From Saccoglossus kowalevskii (Eukaryota; Hemichordata; Enteropneusta; Harrimaniidae), in contig NW_003135340.1 in the NCBI RefSeq assembly GCF_000003605.2, forward strand, positions 67,424-77,784: DNA of 10,361 bases. The letters run 5' to 3'. Numbering within the stretch: the first letter of the stretch is position 1; each line of letters opens with the position of its first letter. The position numbers and the translations under genes were made by a program. The notes under the pieces are model-generated. The model was not told the origin of the DNA, did no database searches, and saw only the letters and a list, made by a program, of their open reading frames with translations. Positions 1 through 8,668 of the stretch are shown one piece after another.

Positions 1-1
1 T

Positions 2-56
<55 letters not shown>
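1..56. repeat. (TTTA)14 microsatellite
   Basis: Fourteen perfect TTTA units run from the first base to 56, where GAAG breaks the array. The array probably continues left of the window. Perfect units suggest recent slippage expansion, or that this is the tail of a retroposon lying to the left. No unit is interrupted. Confidence 0.97.
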
Positions 57-410
57 GAAGTTAATCAAGTGTTAGTTTCTGTATTAAGGAAAAAAAAACA
101 ATTTCCAACAAATAGTGTTTTAGGTTAGCCTAATAAAGTTTGTTTGGACGTCATGGATAGTTACACTGATTATTCAACAGAATTCTCCATGACTCATAAA
201 AAATAGAGAAATGCGCCATCAATTAGTTACCATCATTCGAAATCATTTAGGTACAATATGACATTAATTAGTGAAACAATGTCAGTTCCTCTCACTTGAG
301 AAGTGCTTAATCTTATGTTAAACAAACTCACCGACAAGTCGCCGCCACTACCGAGATAAGCTATGGGATAAGGGCTGCAATAGATCGATCAGTCAGTAAA
401 GACGAAGGGA

Positions 411-434
411 CATTCACTTGAGCATTCACTTGGT
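411..434. repeat. 12-bp imperfect tandem duplication
   Basis: Two adjacent copies of CATTCACTTGRK occupy 411-422 and 423-434 and match at 10 of 12 positions. It is probably a small slippage duplication. Confidence 0.7.
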
Positions 435-916
435 GTATAGGGTATATAAGGTTGCTCTGACAAAAGTGCTGATACGATAGATTCATATTTTGTTGACTAT
501 ATAAACATGTCTTTTCATAATATAGCACAAACCTTTTTATATGATTACGGCTTCTGACAACCGTGATGCTCATAAACGATAAAATAAAACACCGCTTAAA
601 CGTGTATAAAGACATTCTATATGTTTTTCATTTCAATCATTTGTCAATCTGCCAGGTGCATTTGATGATATTAAATTGAGTCAAGTCGTCACAGAAGACA
701 ATTAAAGAATACGTCATTTTGAATGGTGGTCATGACAGCAATTTAAAAAGTAGTTTTAAATGGTGCTGTGTGCACGAATCAAAGGCTACCTAAAGAGCAT
801 AAGGTTTATTCATTTAAAGATATCATTTGTAATAAATTATTAGGTAATATGGTGAATTGTTTTAATATTTTGTTTAGTGGAATACTTATGTTAGTTTAAA
901 TGTTTACTATACTATA

Positions 917-994
917 TGATTGTTAGAAACACATATAAACAAATGATTGTTACATATACTTATATAAACCCCTGTGTTATAATCACGTATAAAC
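917..994. repeat. Degenerate repeats ending in TATAAAC
   Basis: TATAAAC occurs at 934-940, 963-969 and 988-994, spaced 29 and 25 bases apart. The first two are each preceded by ATGATTGTTA (917-926 and 943-952). This suggests a decayed tandem repeat with a unit of 25-29 bp. Biased base composition could also produce it. Confidence 0.35.
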
Positions 995-1269
995 ATATCA
1001 ATGTTGCATCACATATTGTTGCAATATATCTCCGATAAACCTGTTCCAGTGATACCATTGCTGTTTACATTATTGTAAATGTTATTATATATATCAGTGA
1101 ACATTTAGAGGATTAATTGTTTTTAATTATAGCAAATATGCCGCTTATTCGCATTTATATTTTCTATTTTGTTGCACGTCTTGCTGAAATAGAATTTGTT
1201 GCAACTGTAGACAGCTTTTATTACAGAATCAAACCATGTTTCAGCGTGCTCTATACGTCTCTTTATATT

Positions 1270-1285
1270 AATTCCTGAGATGGTT
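1270..1285. repeat. Left 16-bp direct repeat (candidate target-site duplication)
   Basis: AATTCCTGAGATGGTT is found here and again, identical, at 1440-1455. The flanking bases differ outside the repeat. Sixteen bases is a typical length for a duplication made by LINE-type target-primed insertion. Confidence 0.6.
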
Positions 1286-1439
1286 TATTGTATTTAGGTT
1301 ATATATAAACCTTCATGTAATGATTTTTGATTATAATTATGATAATAATCAACTATGATATAATGATAATAGTAGCCATTCAGACATCCACCACAGAGTA
1401 GGTGGAGGCCAGGTGACGTTGTTGGAACAACATAAAATG
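1286..1439. mobile_element. Candidate short retroposon (SINE-like insertion)
   Basis: This 154-bp segment lies exactly between two identical 16-bp repeats, as expected for an inserted retroposon with its target-site duplication. One end (about 1380-1420) is GC-richer and can form a hairpin from CCACC near 1389 and GGTGG near 1400. The other end (about 1286-1375) is AT-rich with repeated ATAATNA-like words. Read on the minus strand this is a GC-richer head followed by an AT-rich tail, the layout of many SINEs. I could not find tRNA A and B boxes, so the class is open. The alternative is a segmental duplication or deletion footprint. Confidence 0.4.
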
Positions 1440-1455
1440 AATTCCTGAGATGGTT
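1440..1455. repeat. Right 16-bp direct repeat (candidate target-site duplication)
   Basis: This is an identical copy of the 16-mer at 1270-1285. The next base differs (G here, T after the left copy), so the match ends cleanly. Confidence 0.6.
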
Positions 1456-2118
1456 GATCGAAATCGCCTTGCATTTCTTAGCCAAGCGGAGAGATAAACT
1501 ACAATAATGATTTCAAATGAATGCGGTATAAATTACAATTTTAATTGTACATTAATTTAATCACCTTTGGGCTTTTCGTTTGGTAGTCTGGTATATTATA
1601 TATATATGAGAGTGATTGTTTAACTTTTTGCTAAATCACATAGATTTAGCAAACCTGTATCCCTGTATAAGTATCGTACAAAAACAGTCATAGAGGAAAC
1701 ACAACACTACGTTTAGCACAACTCCAAATATACAACTAAAATGATGTTTTTTCAGGTACAGTTACCAATTATACATTCTTAAATTACACGGACCCTGATT
1801 CACTGTACTTGTTTCATGTTTGCGTCTGTCGTGTTATAAACCGAAATGTTTATATTCGTGGATTCTATGGCGTGAATAACACAATCATCACAGAGAAAAC
1901 ATTGTGTTACATTTTATCACTTGACATGTTTGTTTTGATACAGTATGTATCTTTAAATTCACTTGGGAACTAACAATACAAATTAAGTTGTTAACATCGT
2001 CTGATGATGGATGAAACGCTTTAATTTGTTAATAGAGTCCATATTGTTTGTATCTAAAAATATTTTTTTCTGAATACAGTTGTCGCTTTGAATGGTATTC
2101 CTTTTATCTTCTTTATGC

Positions 2119-2126
2119 TGACGTCA
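2119..2126. promoter_or_regulatory. Perfect CRE octamer TGACGTCA
   Basis: TGACGTCA is the full palindromic cAMP-response element bound by CREB/ATF factors. It is followed by CACACACGC. There is no nearby gene or other promoter element, so a chance match is quite possible. Confidence 0.25.
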
Positions 2127-3456
2127 CACACACGCATTGTATCTTGTGGTCAGGAATTTTCGTTTGCGAATGATATTTTGAACTTTAAAATAAGTAAAAT
2201 GTGAAACACAATATATAAAAATAATCCATAATTGCTAGCTTCCTTTTTGGCGATTTGATATGCACCATTTAATGCAACACATTTATGTTATTTCTATCTA
2301 CGTCATCCCTTTCTCCCTAAGGATATCAATCGATAATGCGAGTTATTCTACTGGGATATAGGTCGAAATGACCTTCTCTGTTAGTGTTAGAGTGTGGTAA
2401 TGAGATCCCACGAGGACCGTTGTAAGCGTCTAGCATTGACACTGAACACCTGTCAGTCATACTAATGATTTCGCTCGAATGAACAATTATGCTCTTATGT
2501 TGTTATCTAAACAAGAACATATTTCTATCTGAAATACACGTGAAATTCAGGGACGTGCAGTTTTATCTATGTTCCCTTTGTAAGTAGTGCGTGAAATGTT
2601 ACTATTAACTAAATTGCATAAGAGAAAAACATACACGTTTACGTGACATTAATTGGGAAAGCTACTGGCGTCTTTGAGTATTAGTCTTTTATGTTACTTC
2701 ATCAATCACGCAAACTACTGTCAAATACCCTGTGTTAACCTCATTAAATGCGAGATAATTGGCAGAATTTCCTATTGAAAAGCGTCTTTCCGAGAAGGTC
2801 TGTTACAGTACACCAAGCAGACGCATGACTGGGCAATTATACTCTCTTCCTTGTAAGAAGGATCACTCCAAAAGACCTCTTTAAAAATGAAAACCTCTTT
2901 AGAAGCAGCCAACTTTGTCTTGCATATTATATAGAAAAGGGGTTCGGTAATCGTCGTCATTGGTAAATTGTCAATACTACGTTTTGAGTAGTGGTCATGT
3001 ATCGGTAGTACGCAACTATAACGTTCAACGAACCAACTATCAGATCTATGATGGCGTATAGCATATTTATAGTGAGATTTTATGACGCTTACTTGACTTA
3101 TTCAAAAACGTATATATAATTTTGTGTTGTGAGCTACAATATAATGTGCAGTGAGAAAATAGTTCACAGACATTGATAAGACATTTATTTGTAACTGTAA
3201 AACTTGACATTGGGTACGAGGATGAGTCGGATTAGATATGTAGAAGATTGCATTTATAGTATTTCAACTTGGAAATGACAAGAAATATAAATATATATGT
3301 TAAATAAATATGTTCTCATTATAAATTCTGAATGACCCGGAAATTCAATAGCTTGGGGACTTCCCACATGAATCTGGGTCTTTCAAAAAAGTGTGTTTAA
3401 AGTTTGTTGAGATACAAATATCTATATAATGAAGCCACAAGAAAATTGATGCCCAG

Positions 3457-3539
3457 CTGACAGTGTGTAATAATGTTACGTAATATTTCGTTTTAATTCT
3501 GACAATTGAAATGATGTATAGGCAAATCTGCACTGTCAG
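3457..3539. repeat. 9-bp inverted repeat enclosing 65 bp
   Basis: CTGACAGTG at 3457-3465 is mirrored by CACTGTCAG at 3531-3539. The arms could be terminal inverted repeats of a tiny MITE, or chance. No target duplication is evident beside them. Confidence 0.25.
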
Positions 3540-4634
3540 TAAATAAAAAATTCCCCCGCAAACAACCAGTTTGCTTGGGCACCTAGGTTGTAAATGTTAT
3601 GTTTGGTTTACATGACGTGAAGAGCATATCATTTCTTTCTAAATGGTTTGTGTTTTGGAAAGCGCTTACGATTTTTTACAATTGGGAATTGCCGTCATCT
3701 TAGCTAAACCTTTGAAGGCCAATAGTCATGTGCATCAATTAAAAAGGGAATAACTCGACTGAAAATGAAAACAAATCGTAATCTATTTAAAACTTTCTAA
3801 TTTTATGCGTGTTGTTGTTCTTCATTAAATAAGGACGGTCTTTTCTTGCAGATGTATTAGAAATTAGTTGTATTTGAGAGAATAGTTTATCACTAATATT
3901 TGCATCACTAATATCAACAAATATAATTTCCACAAACTTCTGAATGCAAGCTTGATTTTCTATGAATTTCAAGAGGTTTTGGCGTGTTTTTAATGTTTCA
4001 TGGGTAACGCATTCGGTAATAAGTCTTAGAACAAATCAAAAAGGTTATAGCAATAATCATTGAAATGACGGCGTTGGTTCTCTGTGTAATAGGTCCGGAA
4101 TGTTTTAATAATGGCAAGGTGAGCCTACTAGGTAAGGAAGGACACATGTCACAATGTCAGATCATAAGCATCTGCAAATCCAATTATCTGCAGCTGTCAA
4201 GAAGTGTAATCGTGCTGGAAATCATTTCACAATACCAAACCTATGCGACTGTATTTCAAATCTCACAAGAGTATTAAACACATTTTTACGTCTATGATAA
4301 ACTTTAAAACAATACTGTTGGCGGATTTTAAATAATAAATCAAAAAAATATTCACCCTAAAACCGCAGATTCCATAACAATGAAATCCAATGTAGCTATA
4401 TCAAATAAAAAAAAAAACATTTGTGCTCCAAGATAACATTCTACAAACTCAAAGCCAAATGAATCACCGACCAAGTAGAGTCAACGTATACTCTATCTTC
4501 GGCATTCTAAGTACCGAATATAATGACGTAAATATATTATAACGAGATATGATGTTGACCTAATGTTTAAAACTAGCTACCCAATTAATCGTGGTATCAA
4601 TGATATTAACAAATCTTTATTCAGATAAAAGTCT

Positions 4635-4656
4635 GTGTATATATATATATATACAC
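4635..4656. repeat. 22-bp perfect TA-rich palindrome
   Basis: GTG flanks a (TA)8 run (4638-4653) and CAC closes it, giving a perfect self-complementary 22-mer. It can extrude a hairpin and is a likely slippage site. Confidence 0.9.
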
Positions 4657-5132
4657 TACATTTTCATTCAACATGGACATATAACTAGTATAAAAGATAA
4701 AGGAGTCCCAAATTATCTCGTGATTATGATACCATACGCGTTATAGTGTGGATTTTTAAATTGGGTGGGATGGATTGTACTATATTTCCGGTTATCAGGA
4801 ACGTAAAATGTTATATTGTTAGCGTACAAGCTGCCTTTTTAATGTTCGTGGCTAGAGCAACGTATGCTAATATCCACTGAATCAGGTATGAATATGATTC
4901 CAGATACACCCAGATACATAATTCTGAATCAGCCGAATTGCCGTTATACGTTGGAAATATCTATGACATATATGGCGATGGCAGAAGTTAACTACGCTAA
5001 ACATTCTAAATCAACTTATTGTTACTAACGTGAATTTAATTCAAATAAAACGCAACCCTATATGGAGTTGCAACTTTATTGAGTTAATTAAATCGTGATT
5101 AAATTGCTTTACTTAGGAATGCAATTTAATTC

Positions 5133-5189
5133 AAAACCGCAAATCTTAAATTGCAAATTCGTAAATTGCGAATCGAAAATAGCGGTTTT
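5133..5189. repeat. 8-bp inverted repeat in a cluster of AATTGC/CCGCA words
   Basis: AAAACCGC at 5133-5140 is complementary to GCGGTTTT at 5182-5189 across a 41-base loop that itself repeats AAATTGC. Related AACCGCA words recur near 5204 and 5495, and ATAAAACGCAA recurs near 5044 and 5460. The pattern suggests a decayed repeat element, class unknown. Confidence 0.35.
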
Positions 5190-5335
5190 CGTGGCCCGAT
5201 ACAAACCGCACCAGTGTAATGACTAGCATTATATAAAAAAAAAACTGTTGTAAAACGACATGTTTGTCATACACAGTCTTATCCCAAACAAAAATACGAA
5301 ATGTTCTTAATAGCAGAAAAAGTGATTGAACCCAT

Positions 5336-5361
5336 GCAATTAAAACAGCAATTAAAACAGC
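5336..5361. repeat. 12-bp perfect tandem duplication
   Basis: GCAATTAAAACA occurs twice in a row (5336-5347 and 5348-5359), followed by the first two bases of a third copy. The minus-strand frame over it (5146-5418) reads through as a repeated AVLI, but that frame has no other coding support. Confidence 0.85.
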
Positions 5362-5775
5362 CGTGTAACAGCATAGTGTCGTGCCACTGGTGGTGTCAAC
5401 CTGAACAGAAGAATACATGTAAATGATATCCTAATTTTTGTTGCAAGTATTAATTTTCAATAAAACGCAAATGTAAATTAACGCTATTTCCAGAACCGCA
5501 CAGTTTTATTCTTATCAACTGTTGTTATTTGCAATTCTGCTGCGTTTTGGGACTTCACATATTGGGTACATATGTCTGCGATTTTTTGTTGTTTCCTGAC
5601 GTAGTTACAACAAGATCAGTGTGGCAGTGTTTCCTTTACCACTGTATATTCTCATTTATTCCGAGGGTTTCGAAATCTTACAGACTATCCTGGCATCGGT
5701 TGGCGAATGTTATTGCTGGCTGTGGGTTTGATCAGATTTACAACAGTTGGAAGTTGGGATTTGAAAAATCTGTGT

Positions 5776-6141
5776 TTTAAAAATTGACTCGAACGAAACC
5801 ATCTGTTCCATCTAAGGAGGTGTACCGATATTCTAACATTGACATGTACGGATCTTGGCCACTTTAGTATGCTTTTTCGTTACTCTCTACACAGTTTTCA
5901 CAATATTCTCTACTTGGGCTAATTGATTGAGAATAACCAGAACTAATTGTTAGATGATGGAAATCCCATTAATGTGTGTGGTTGTCGTAACAGGGACCAT
6001 TGTCACTGACTACTGTATCCGGAACCTCTCTCTCGTACAAACACGGATTTAGTTGCTGATATTACTACATGGGCAGTTTTGATTGTAATTCTGATTATCT
6101 CTGGAAATTTATAATTATAATCTATTAAGATTAAGTAATTT
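5776..6141 (-). pseudogene. Integrase catalytic core remnant (Ty3/gypsy)
   Basis: Integrase inserts retrotransposon cDNA into the genome. Minus-strand readings give YLILIDY and KFPEII (about 6093-6134), VISATKSVF just after, PDTVVSDNGP (5993-6022), WDFHHLTISSGYSQS (about 5923-5967), QVENIVKTV, then DPYMSMLEYR near the left end. All fit the rve-type core. The second catalytic Asp (codon 6002-6004) and the Glu in VEN (5908-5910) are still present. The region expected to hold the first catalytic Asp is unreadable, and a CCAA microsatellite lies there. At least two frame changes and several stops break it. The C-terminal domain is not recognisable. Family identity is firm; activity is excluded. 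Confidence 0.88.
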
Positions 6142-6157
6142 TTGGTTGGTTGGTTGG
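6142..6157. repeat. (TTGG)4 microsatellite
   Basis: Four perfect TTGG units lie within the integrase remnant, (CCAA)4 on its coding strand. They fall just upstream of the core's YLILIDY block, where the first catalytic Asp segment would be expected. Confidence 0.85.
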
Positions 6158-6214
6158 TGCCAATTTTGAACCATGGATAGCCTGGTCATTCATGTCGCCT
6201 TTTACAGCGATATT

Positions 6215-6336
6215 CTATTTAGAGACTATTTCTTCAATTTCACTCTTCATGCCTGGCAGAAACATGAATGATCGAGCCCAGAGCACCTTCTTGAAGGAAT
6301 TATCACTTGATTGTTGCGAAACTATAGCGCATTTGA
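6215..6336 (-). pseudogene. Integrase zinc-binding (HHCC) remnant
   Basis: The minus strand reads WARSFMFLPGMKSEIEEIVSK and then a stop. This matches the end of the Ty3/gypsy integrase zinc-binding module, where a tryptophan-proline-glycine-methionine block precedes an SKC..C cysteine pair. Here FLPGM replaces the usual FWPGM, and TAG (6215-6217) sits where the first cysteine is expected. The His pair upstream is not clearly readable. The segment is separated from the core by about 70 poorly readable bases. Confidence 0.75.
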
Positions 6337-6556
6337 ATGGGTGATATCATCGTGATATGTGTGAAAAGGTTAAGCTTCATCAGGAATATGTTCCTACAAT
6401 TTAATCATCCTGAAAGGACAAGGTCAATAACCTTGATCGAGGTCTCATGGTTTCCTGATGCAACATAGCTAGTTTCTAGACTAAAATGGGCATATGATTT
6501 ATGATACTTAGTACATCGTTGTCGTCATTGACTTGTGGATGAGCATCCATTAATGG

Positions 6557-6905
6557 GGCTCTGCTACATCAGGCACAAACAGTTGTTTATCTGGTTTATA
6601 GATGACTTCTACGTCGTGTCTAAGGAGAGTCATGCGCATGCGTTGTAAACGGTGGCTAAGTTTGTGCAGCGATTTTTTGAATATGCCAACCTGTGGTTCC
6701 TGATCTGTCTCCACTATAGTTTGAGCGTACGTGATGCATATAAAACGGGTTGTGATTCTTGGCTAATCATACCTCCCAGCCGATTGTTACTAGCTTCATT
6801 TGAAACCATGAATGGATTTTTTTTTTGGATTATAATATTTAAGTACGGGAGTTTAAGTAGCTACAGTAATTATTATGTTAAAGGCTGCATCTTGCCTATC
6901 TTCTA
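6557..6905 (-). pseudogene. RNase H remnant (Ty3/gypsy)
   Basis: RNase H removes the RNA strand during reverse transcription. The minus strand carries AAFNIIITVAT, a stop and TPVLKYYNP; then, in another frame, EASNNRLGG and QPVLYASRTLKL; then in another stretch VETDQEP, RLQRM and HDVEVIYKPDKQLFVPD. These match successive blocks of the gypsy RNase H domain, including the usual VDAS (here NEAS) and TDHKPL (here TDQEP) blocks. The QRYA..EKE..A block expected between YASRTL and VETD is missing, an internal deletion of roughly 25-30 residues judged from family spacing. A long run of A residues (T on the plus strand, about 6817-6826) coincides with one frame shift. Confidence 0.85.
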
Positions 6906-7155
6906 AGGGTCTACTCTATGTCGTGGCCGAGAAGCTCACGTAGGAGTGATGTGAGCGAAGACAAGTTTCGCATAAATTTAGCATGATACACCGAAACGTC
7001 TGGGTTCTGATTTTTTGGGGTGGTTTTGGCATTTTCATAACAGCTCTAATTCTACCTGGACTAGGTTTCAGTCTTTTTCTTGTTAGCAGATGACCTGAAA
7101 ACTTTGCCTACACCTATCGCACAATTTTAGCCATTGAACTTTAATGCAGAACCTC
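6906..7155 (-). pseudogene. Reverse transcriptase thumb/connection remnant
   Basis: Minus-strand segments read GHLLT, then LKPSPGRIRAVMKMPKP (about 7015-7072), then AKFMRNLSSLTSLLRELL (about 6921-6976). They match the conserved gypsy stretch that follows the polymerase active site (GH.LT..GLKPDP.KI.AV..MP.P and F.PNLS..T.PLR.L). The block that should precede it, with the catalytic YxDD motif and the following long helix, is absent between about 7073 and 7155, so the copy lost its active site by deletion. A frame change separates the two readable parts. Confidence 0.85.
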
Positions 7156-7488
7156 TCAGGAATTGGGCGAGACATCCAGGAATTCCTCAACCATTGCTCT
7201 CTGCCAAATTTCACCCGCCGAACTAACTCCAAATGGCATCTGTTTGAATTTGTATCTCCCCCCGGATGTGTTAAATGTAGTCAATTTAGAACTTATTTCA
7301 CTCAATCTAGGTTGCCAATATCCCGAGGTTGCATCAAATTTTAAGAATACCTTAGAGTTTGGCATTCTTGTTACTATGGCTTCCAGCACGGCAGTTGGGT
7401 AGTGCTGACAACAAATCGCTTTATTTAGTTTTGTAGATGGACACGAACTTAGCCATTTTTTTTGACCGTCGTTATCTGACCAACCCAC
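7156..7488 (-). pseudogene. Reverse transcriptase fingers/palm remnant (Ty3/gypsy)
   Basis: This is the longest open stretch of the element (110 codons, minus strand). It contains TKLNKAI, HYPTAVLEAI, the motif A block KFDATSGYWQ with its catalytic Asp (codon 7333-7335), SSKLTTFNT, and the motif B block MPFGVSSAGEIWQRAM. These are diagnostic of Ty3/gypsy reverse transcriptases. The frame ends at a stop just before the YxDD block would begin. The first 15-20 codons are out of register with the family, so a frame change lies near 7438. The methionine at 7488 is not a real start. Confidence 0.93.
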
Positions 7489-7637
7489 GCAGTAGGTTCA
7501 GGGACTGGTTTAATTACATCCAATTTAACCATCCGTTCCAGCTCAGTTTTAACTTTTTACCGTATTTTGTGGATGATCTGTCTCGATGAGAGTTGCAGTG
7601 GGGAACAGTAGAATCAACTCGAATATCATATTCAATG
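7489..7637 (-). pseudogene. Reverse transcriptase N-terminal remnant
   Basis: The minus strand reads EYDIRVDSTVP (about 7598-7631), a poorly aligned stretch, then KVKTELERMVKLDVIKPVPE and AWVGQITTVKKNG followed by a stop. It fits the entry region of gypsy reverse transcriptase (Y.I.VD..VPPV, then K.ELDRM...GVI.PV..PT.W). An eight-base T run on the plus strand (7456-7463) lies at its end, where the frame later changes. Its upstream end meets a retroposon-like tail, so the rest of gag and protease was displaced or lost. Confidence 0.82.
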
Positions 7638-7959
7638 AATCAATCAATCTTTATTTAGTACTGGACCGCGACCCATCATACAATATTTAAAAAATACATA
7701 GGTAGAGGTGTTTTTACAGAGAAAAAGAAACACATACTACAAATTAATACACCAAACAAAAAATTGTCAGTATCACCAACTTGCTTCTCCATCTAAACGA
7801 TACCAAAACCATGCTTCATCCAAACGTTTGAGCATTGTGTAATAATCATATTAACCCTAAACAACCCTTGTTGTGCCCAAGTGATTCGCATGATTTTTCG
7901 CCTGATTTGTGACCAACTATTGGGCTTGATTTAGTGTTAATTTGAGGCCAGGACTGACT
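7638..7959 (-). mobile_element. Retroposon 3' end with AATAAA and ATTG-repeat tail
   Basis: On the minus strand the segment ends with AATAAA (plus-strand TTTATT at 7650-7655), G, then ATTG repeats (plus 7641-7648), directly against gypsy coding sequence. A short tandem tail after a polyadenylation-like hexamer is typical of CR1/L2-clade LINEs and the SINEs they mobilise. The upstream sequence is non-coding and could be a 3' untranslated region. No hallmark reverse transcriptase is visible, so the family is unassigned. It may form one unit with the fossil frame at 7960-8613, which lies on the same strand immediately upstream. No matching target duplication was found at the other side. Confidence 0.5.
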
Positions 7960-8613
7960 TTATATTATCATCTGTAATGCTATTAGATGAGGTAACCCTT
8001 TTTTCTATACAGCGACGCTAGGTTTATTGTGAACAACATTTTCAAAAAAAACAGTTTCACATGTATCAAGAATCGGTACAGCAATATTTAAATGTTGTGC
8101 TTGCTATCTAGCTTCGATTTCTAAAGTTCGCACATTTGTTATGTCGTCTAGGGTGAATAGAAGTAAATCTTCGTCACTGGTACCTTAACATGTGGCGATG
8201 ACTTTAAATGCTTGTTCATATAGCTTCCGGATCTATTTGCGTGAGTACCCAGATCTTAATTTACTTCCAGGCTTATAGTTTGTCCTCCATCGAGACTGAC
8301 TTCATTCTGACGTTTTCATTTCATGCACGTTCATTGAACTAGTGGTATCATTTAGTGAAAAGGATGTGATCAACGGATATTTCCCTACTTTACAAGCGTC
8401 AATTGCCCTTTGCGAGGTCAAATCGTCGTGAGTAATCTCTCTCCCACGTTCTCATTTCCGATCTCTTAAAAAATCGCACACCAAATCCGGGGGAAGGCTA
8501 CAGTATTCTAAAGCAGGGGTGTCGTCGCCTGCCCATGCGAAAGACGGCCATAGCGTATCGTTGTTTACAAACAAGCGTCTACCAAGAAGTATCTGCGATT
8601 TTAGTGTGTGTTG
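7960..8613 (-). pseudogene. Unrecognised fossil reading frame
   Basis: One minus-strand frame runs from just after a stop at 8614-8616 to a stop at 7960-7962, 217 codons with six internal stops and no frame shift needed. Its translation looks protein-like, with charged and hydrophobic residues mixed: LPPDLVCDFLRDR, then THDDLTSQRAIDACKVGKYP, YKPGSKLRSGYSRK, IRKLYEQAFKVI, then EDLLLFTLDDITNVRTLEIE. Several stops lie where a CGA or CAG codon would need only a transition (TGA at 8452-8454, for example). I do not recognise the family. It ends just before the retroposon-like 3' end and begins near a GC-richer promoter-like patch. It could be the last part of a transposon protein. AT-rich random sequence would be expected to hold more stops, but that alone is not proof. 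Confidence 0.35.
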
Positions 8614-8638
8614 TTATCGTCGATTAGGACTCAATTCC

Positions 8639-8650
8639 CGCGCGTGCGCA
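8639..8650 (-). promoter_or_regulatory. NRF1-type palindromic site
   Basis: Read on the minus strand this is TGCGCACGCGCG, a 12/12 match to the NRF1 consensus YGCGCAYGCGCR. NRF1 sites are common in CpG-rich and often bidirectional animal promoters. In this AT-rich window such a CpG-dense 12-mer is unusual. It lies between the unknown minus-strand fossil and the plus-strand Mutator-like fossil. Confidence 0.5.
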
Positions 8651-8668
8651 GGTGACGAAACTTGTTTT

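Larger units (their letters stand above)
57..1269. other. AT-rich DNA without a recognisable gene
   Basis: I see no coding region, RNA gene or known element here. The longest frame (361-615, minus) has no family resemblance and sits in AT-rich DNA. Local repeats are a 12-bp imperfect tandem duplication at 411-434 and loosely repeated TATAAAC motifs at 934-994. Confidence 0.6.
1456..5775. other. Long AT-rich region without a recognisable gene
   Basis: About 4.3 kb contains only short frames (60-90 codons) on both strands, with no motif, family resemblance or gene-like arrangement that I can support. The structures seen are a CRE octamer at 2119-2126, a 9-bp inverted repeat at 3457-3539, a TA palindrome at 4635-4656, an inverted repeat at 5133-5189 and a tandem duplication at 5336-5361. 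The left end of the Ty3/gypsy remnant, including any LTR, could lie below 5775 but is not recognisable. Confidence 0.6.
5776..7637 (-). mobile_element. Degenerate Ty3/gypsy-type LTR retrotransposon, pol region
   Basis: Reading the minus strand from right to left gives reverse transcriptase, connection, RNase H, integrase zinc-binding and integrase core segments. This is the order of Ty3/gypsy pol; Ty1/copia has integrase first. The segments lie in several frames with stops between them, and some blocks are missing, so the copy cannot make a working enzyme. No protease, gag, primer-binding site or LTR is recognisable. The right end stops abruptly at about 7637 against an unrelated retroposon-like 3' end; the left end fades below 5776. 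The separate domain entries give the motifs. Confidence 0.9.

Noticed and set aside
1286-1439. tRNA-derived SINE with A and B boxes
   Set aside because: No convincing GGTTCRANNCC-type B box is present on either strand, so only a class-neutral retroposon call is made.
4065-4277. 70-codon plus-strand frame starting with ATG
   Set aside because: The length is within chance expectation, and no motif or neighbouring exon supports it.
5146-5418. 90-codon minus-strand frame with hydrophobic stretches resembling membrane segments
   Set aside because: Hydrophobicity follows from AT-rich composition. A slippage duplication lies inside it, and there is no family resemblance, promoter or neighbouring exon.
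5814-5821. AAGGAGGT, identical to a strong bacterial ribosome binding site
   Set aside because: The window is eukaryotic, and the site lies on the strand opposite the integrase remnant with no start codon in use.
5529-6906. Plus-strand frames at 5529-5780, 6150-6344 and 6652-6906
   Set aside because: The last two overlap minus-strand integrase and RNase H motifs. The first starts at TTG, and none resembles a protein family.
7144-7402. Plus-strand frames of 66 and 79 codons
   Set aside because: They are antisense shadows of the clearly recognisable minus-strand reverse transcriptase.
5776-7637. Ty1/copia or BEL element as the source of the pol remnant
   Set aside because: The integrase follows RNase H, and the motif wording (LNKAI..HYP, SGYWQ, MPFGVSSA, PDTVVSDNGP) is of Ty3/gypsy type.
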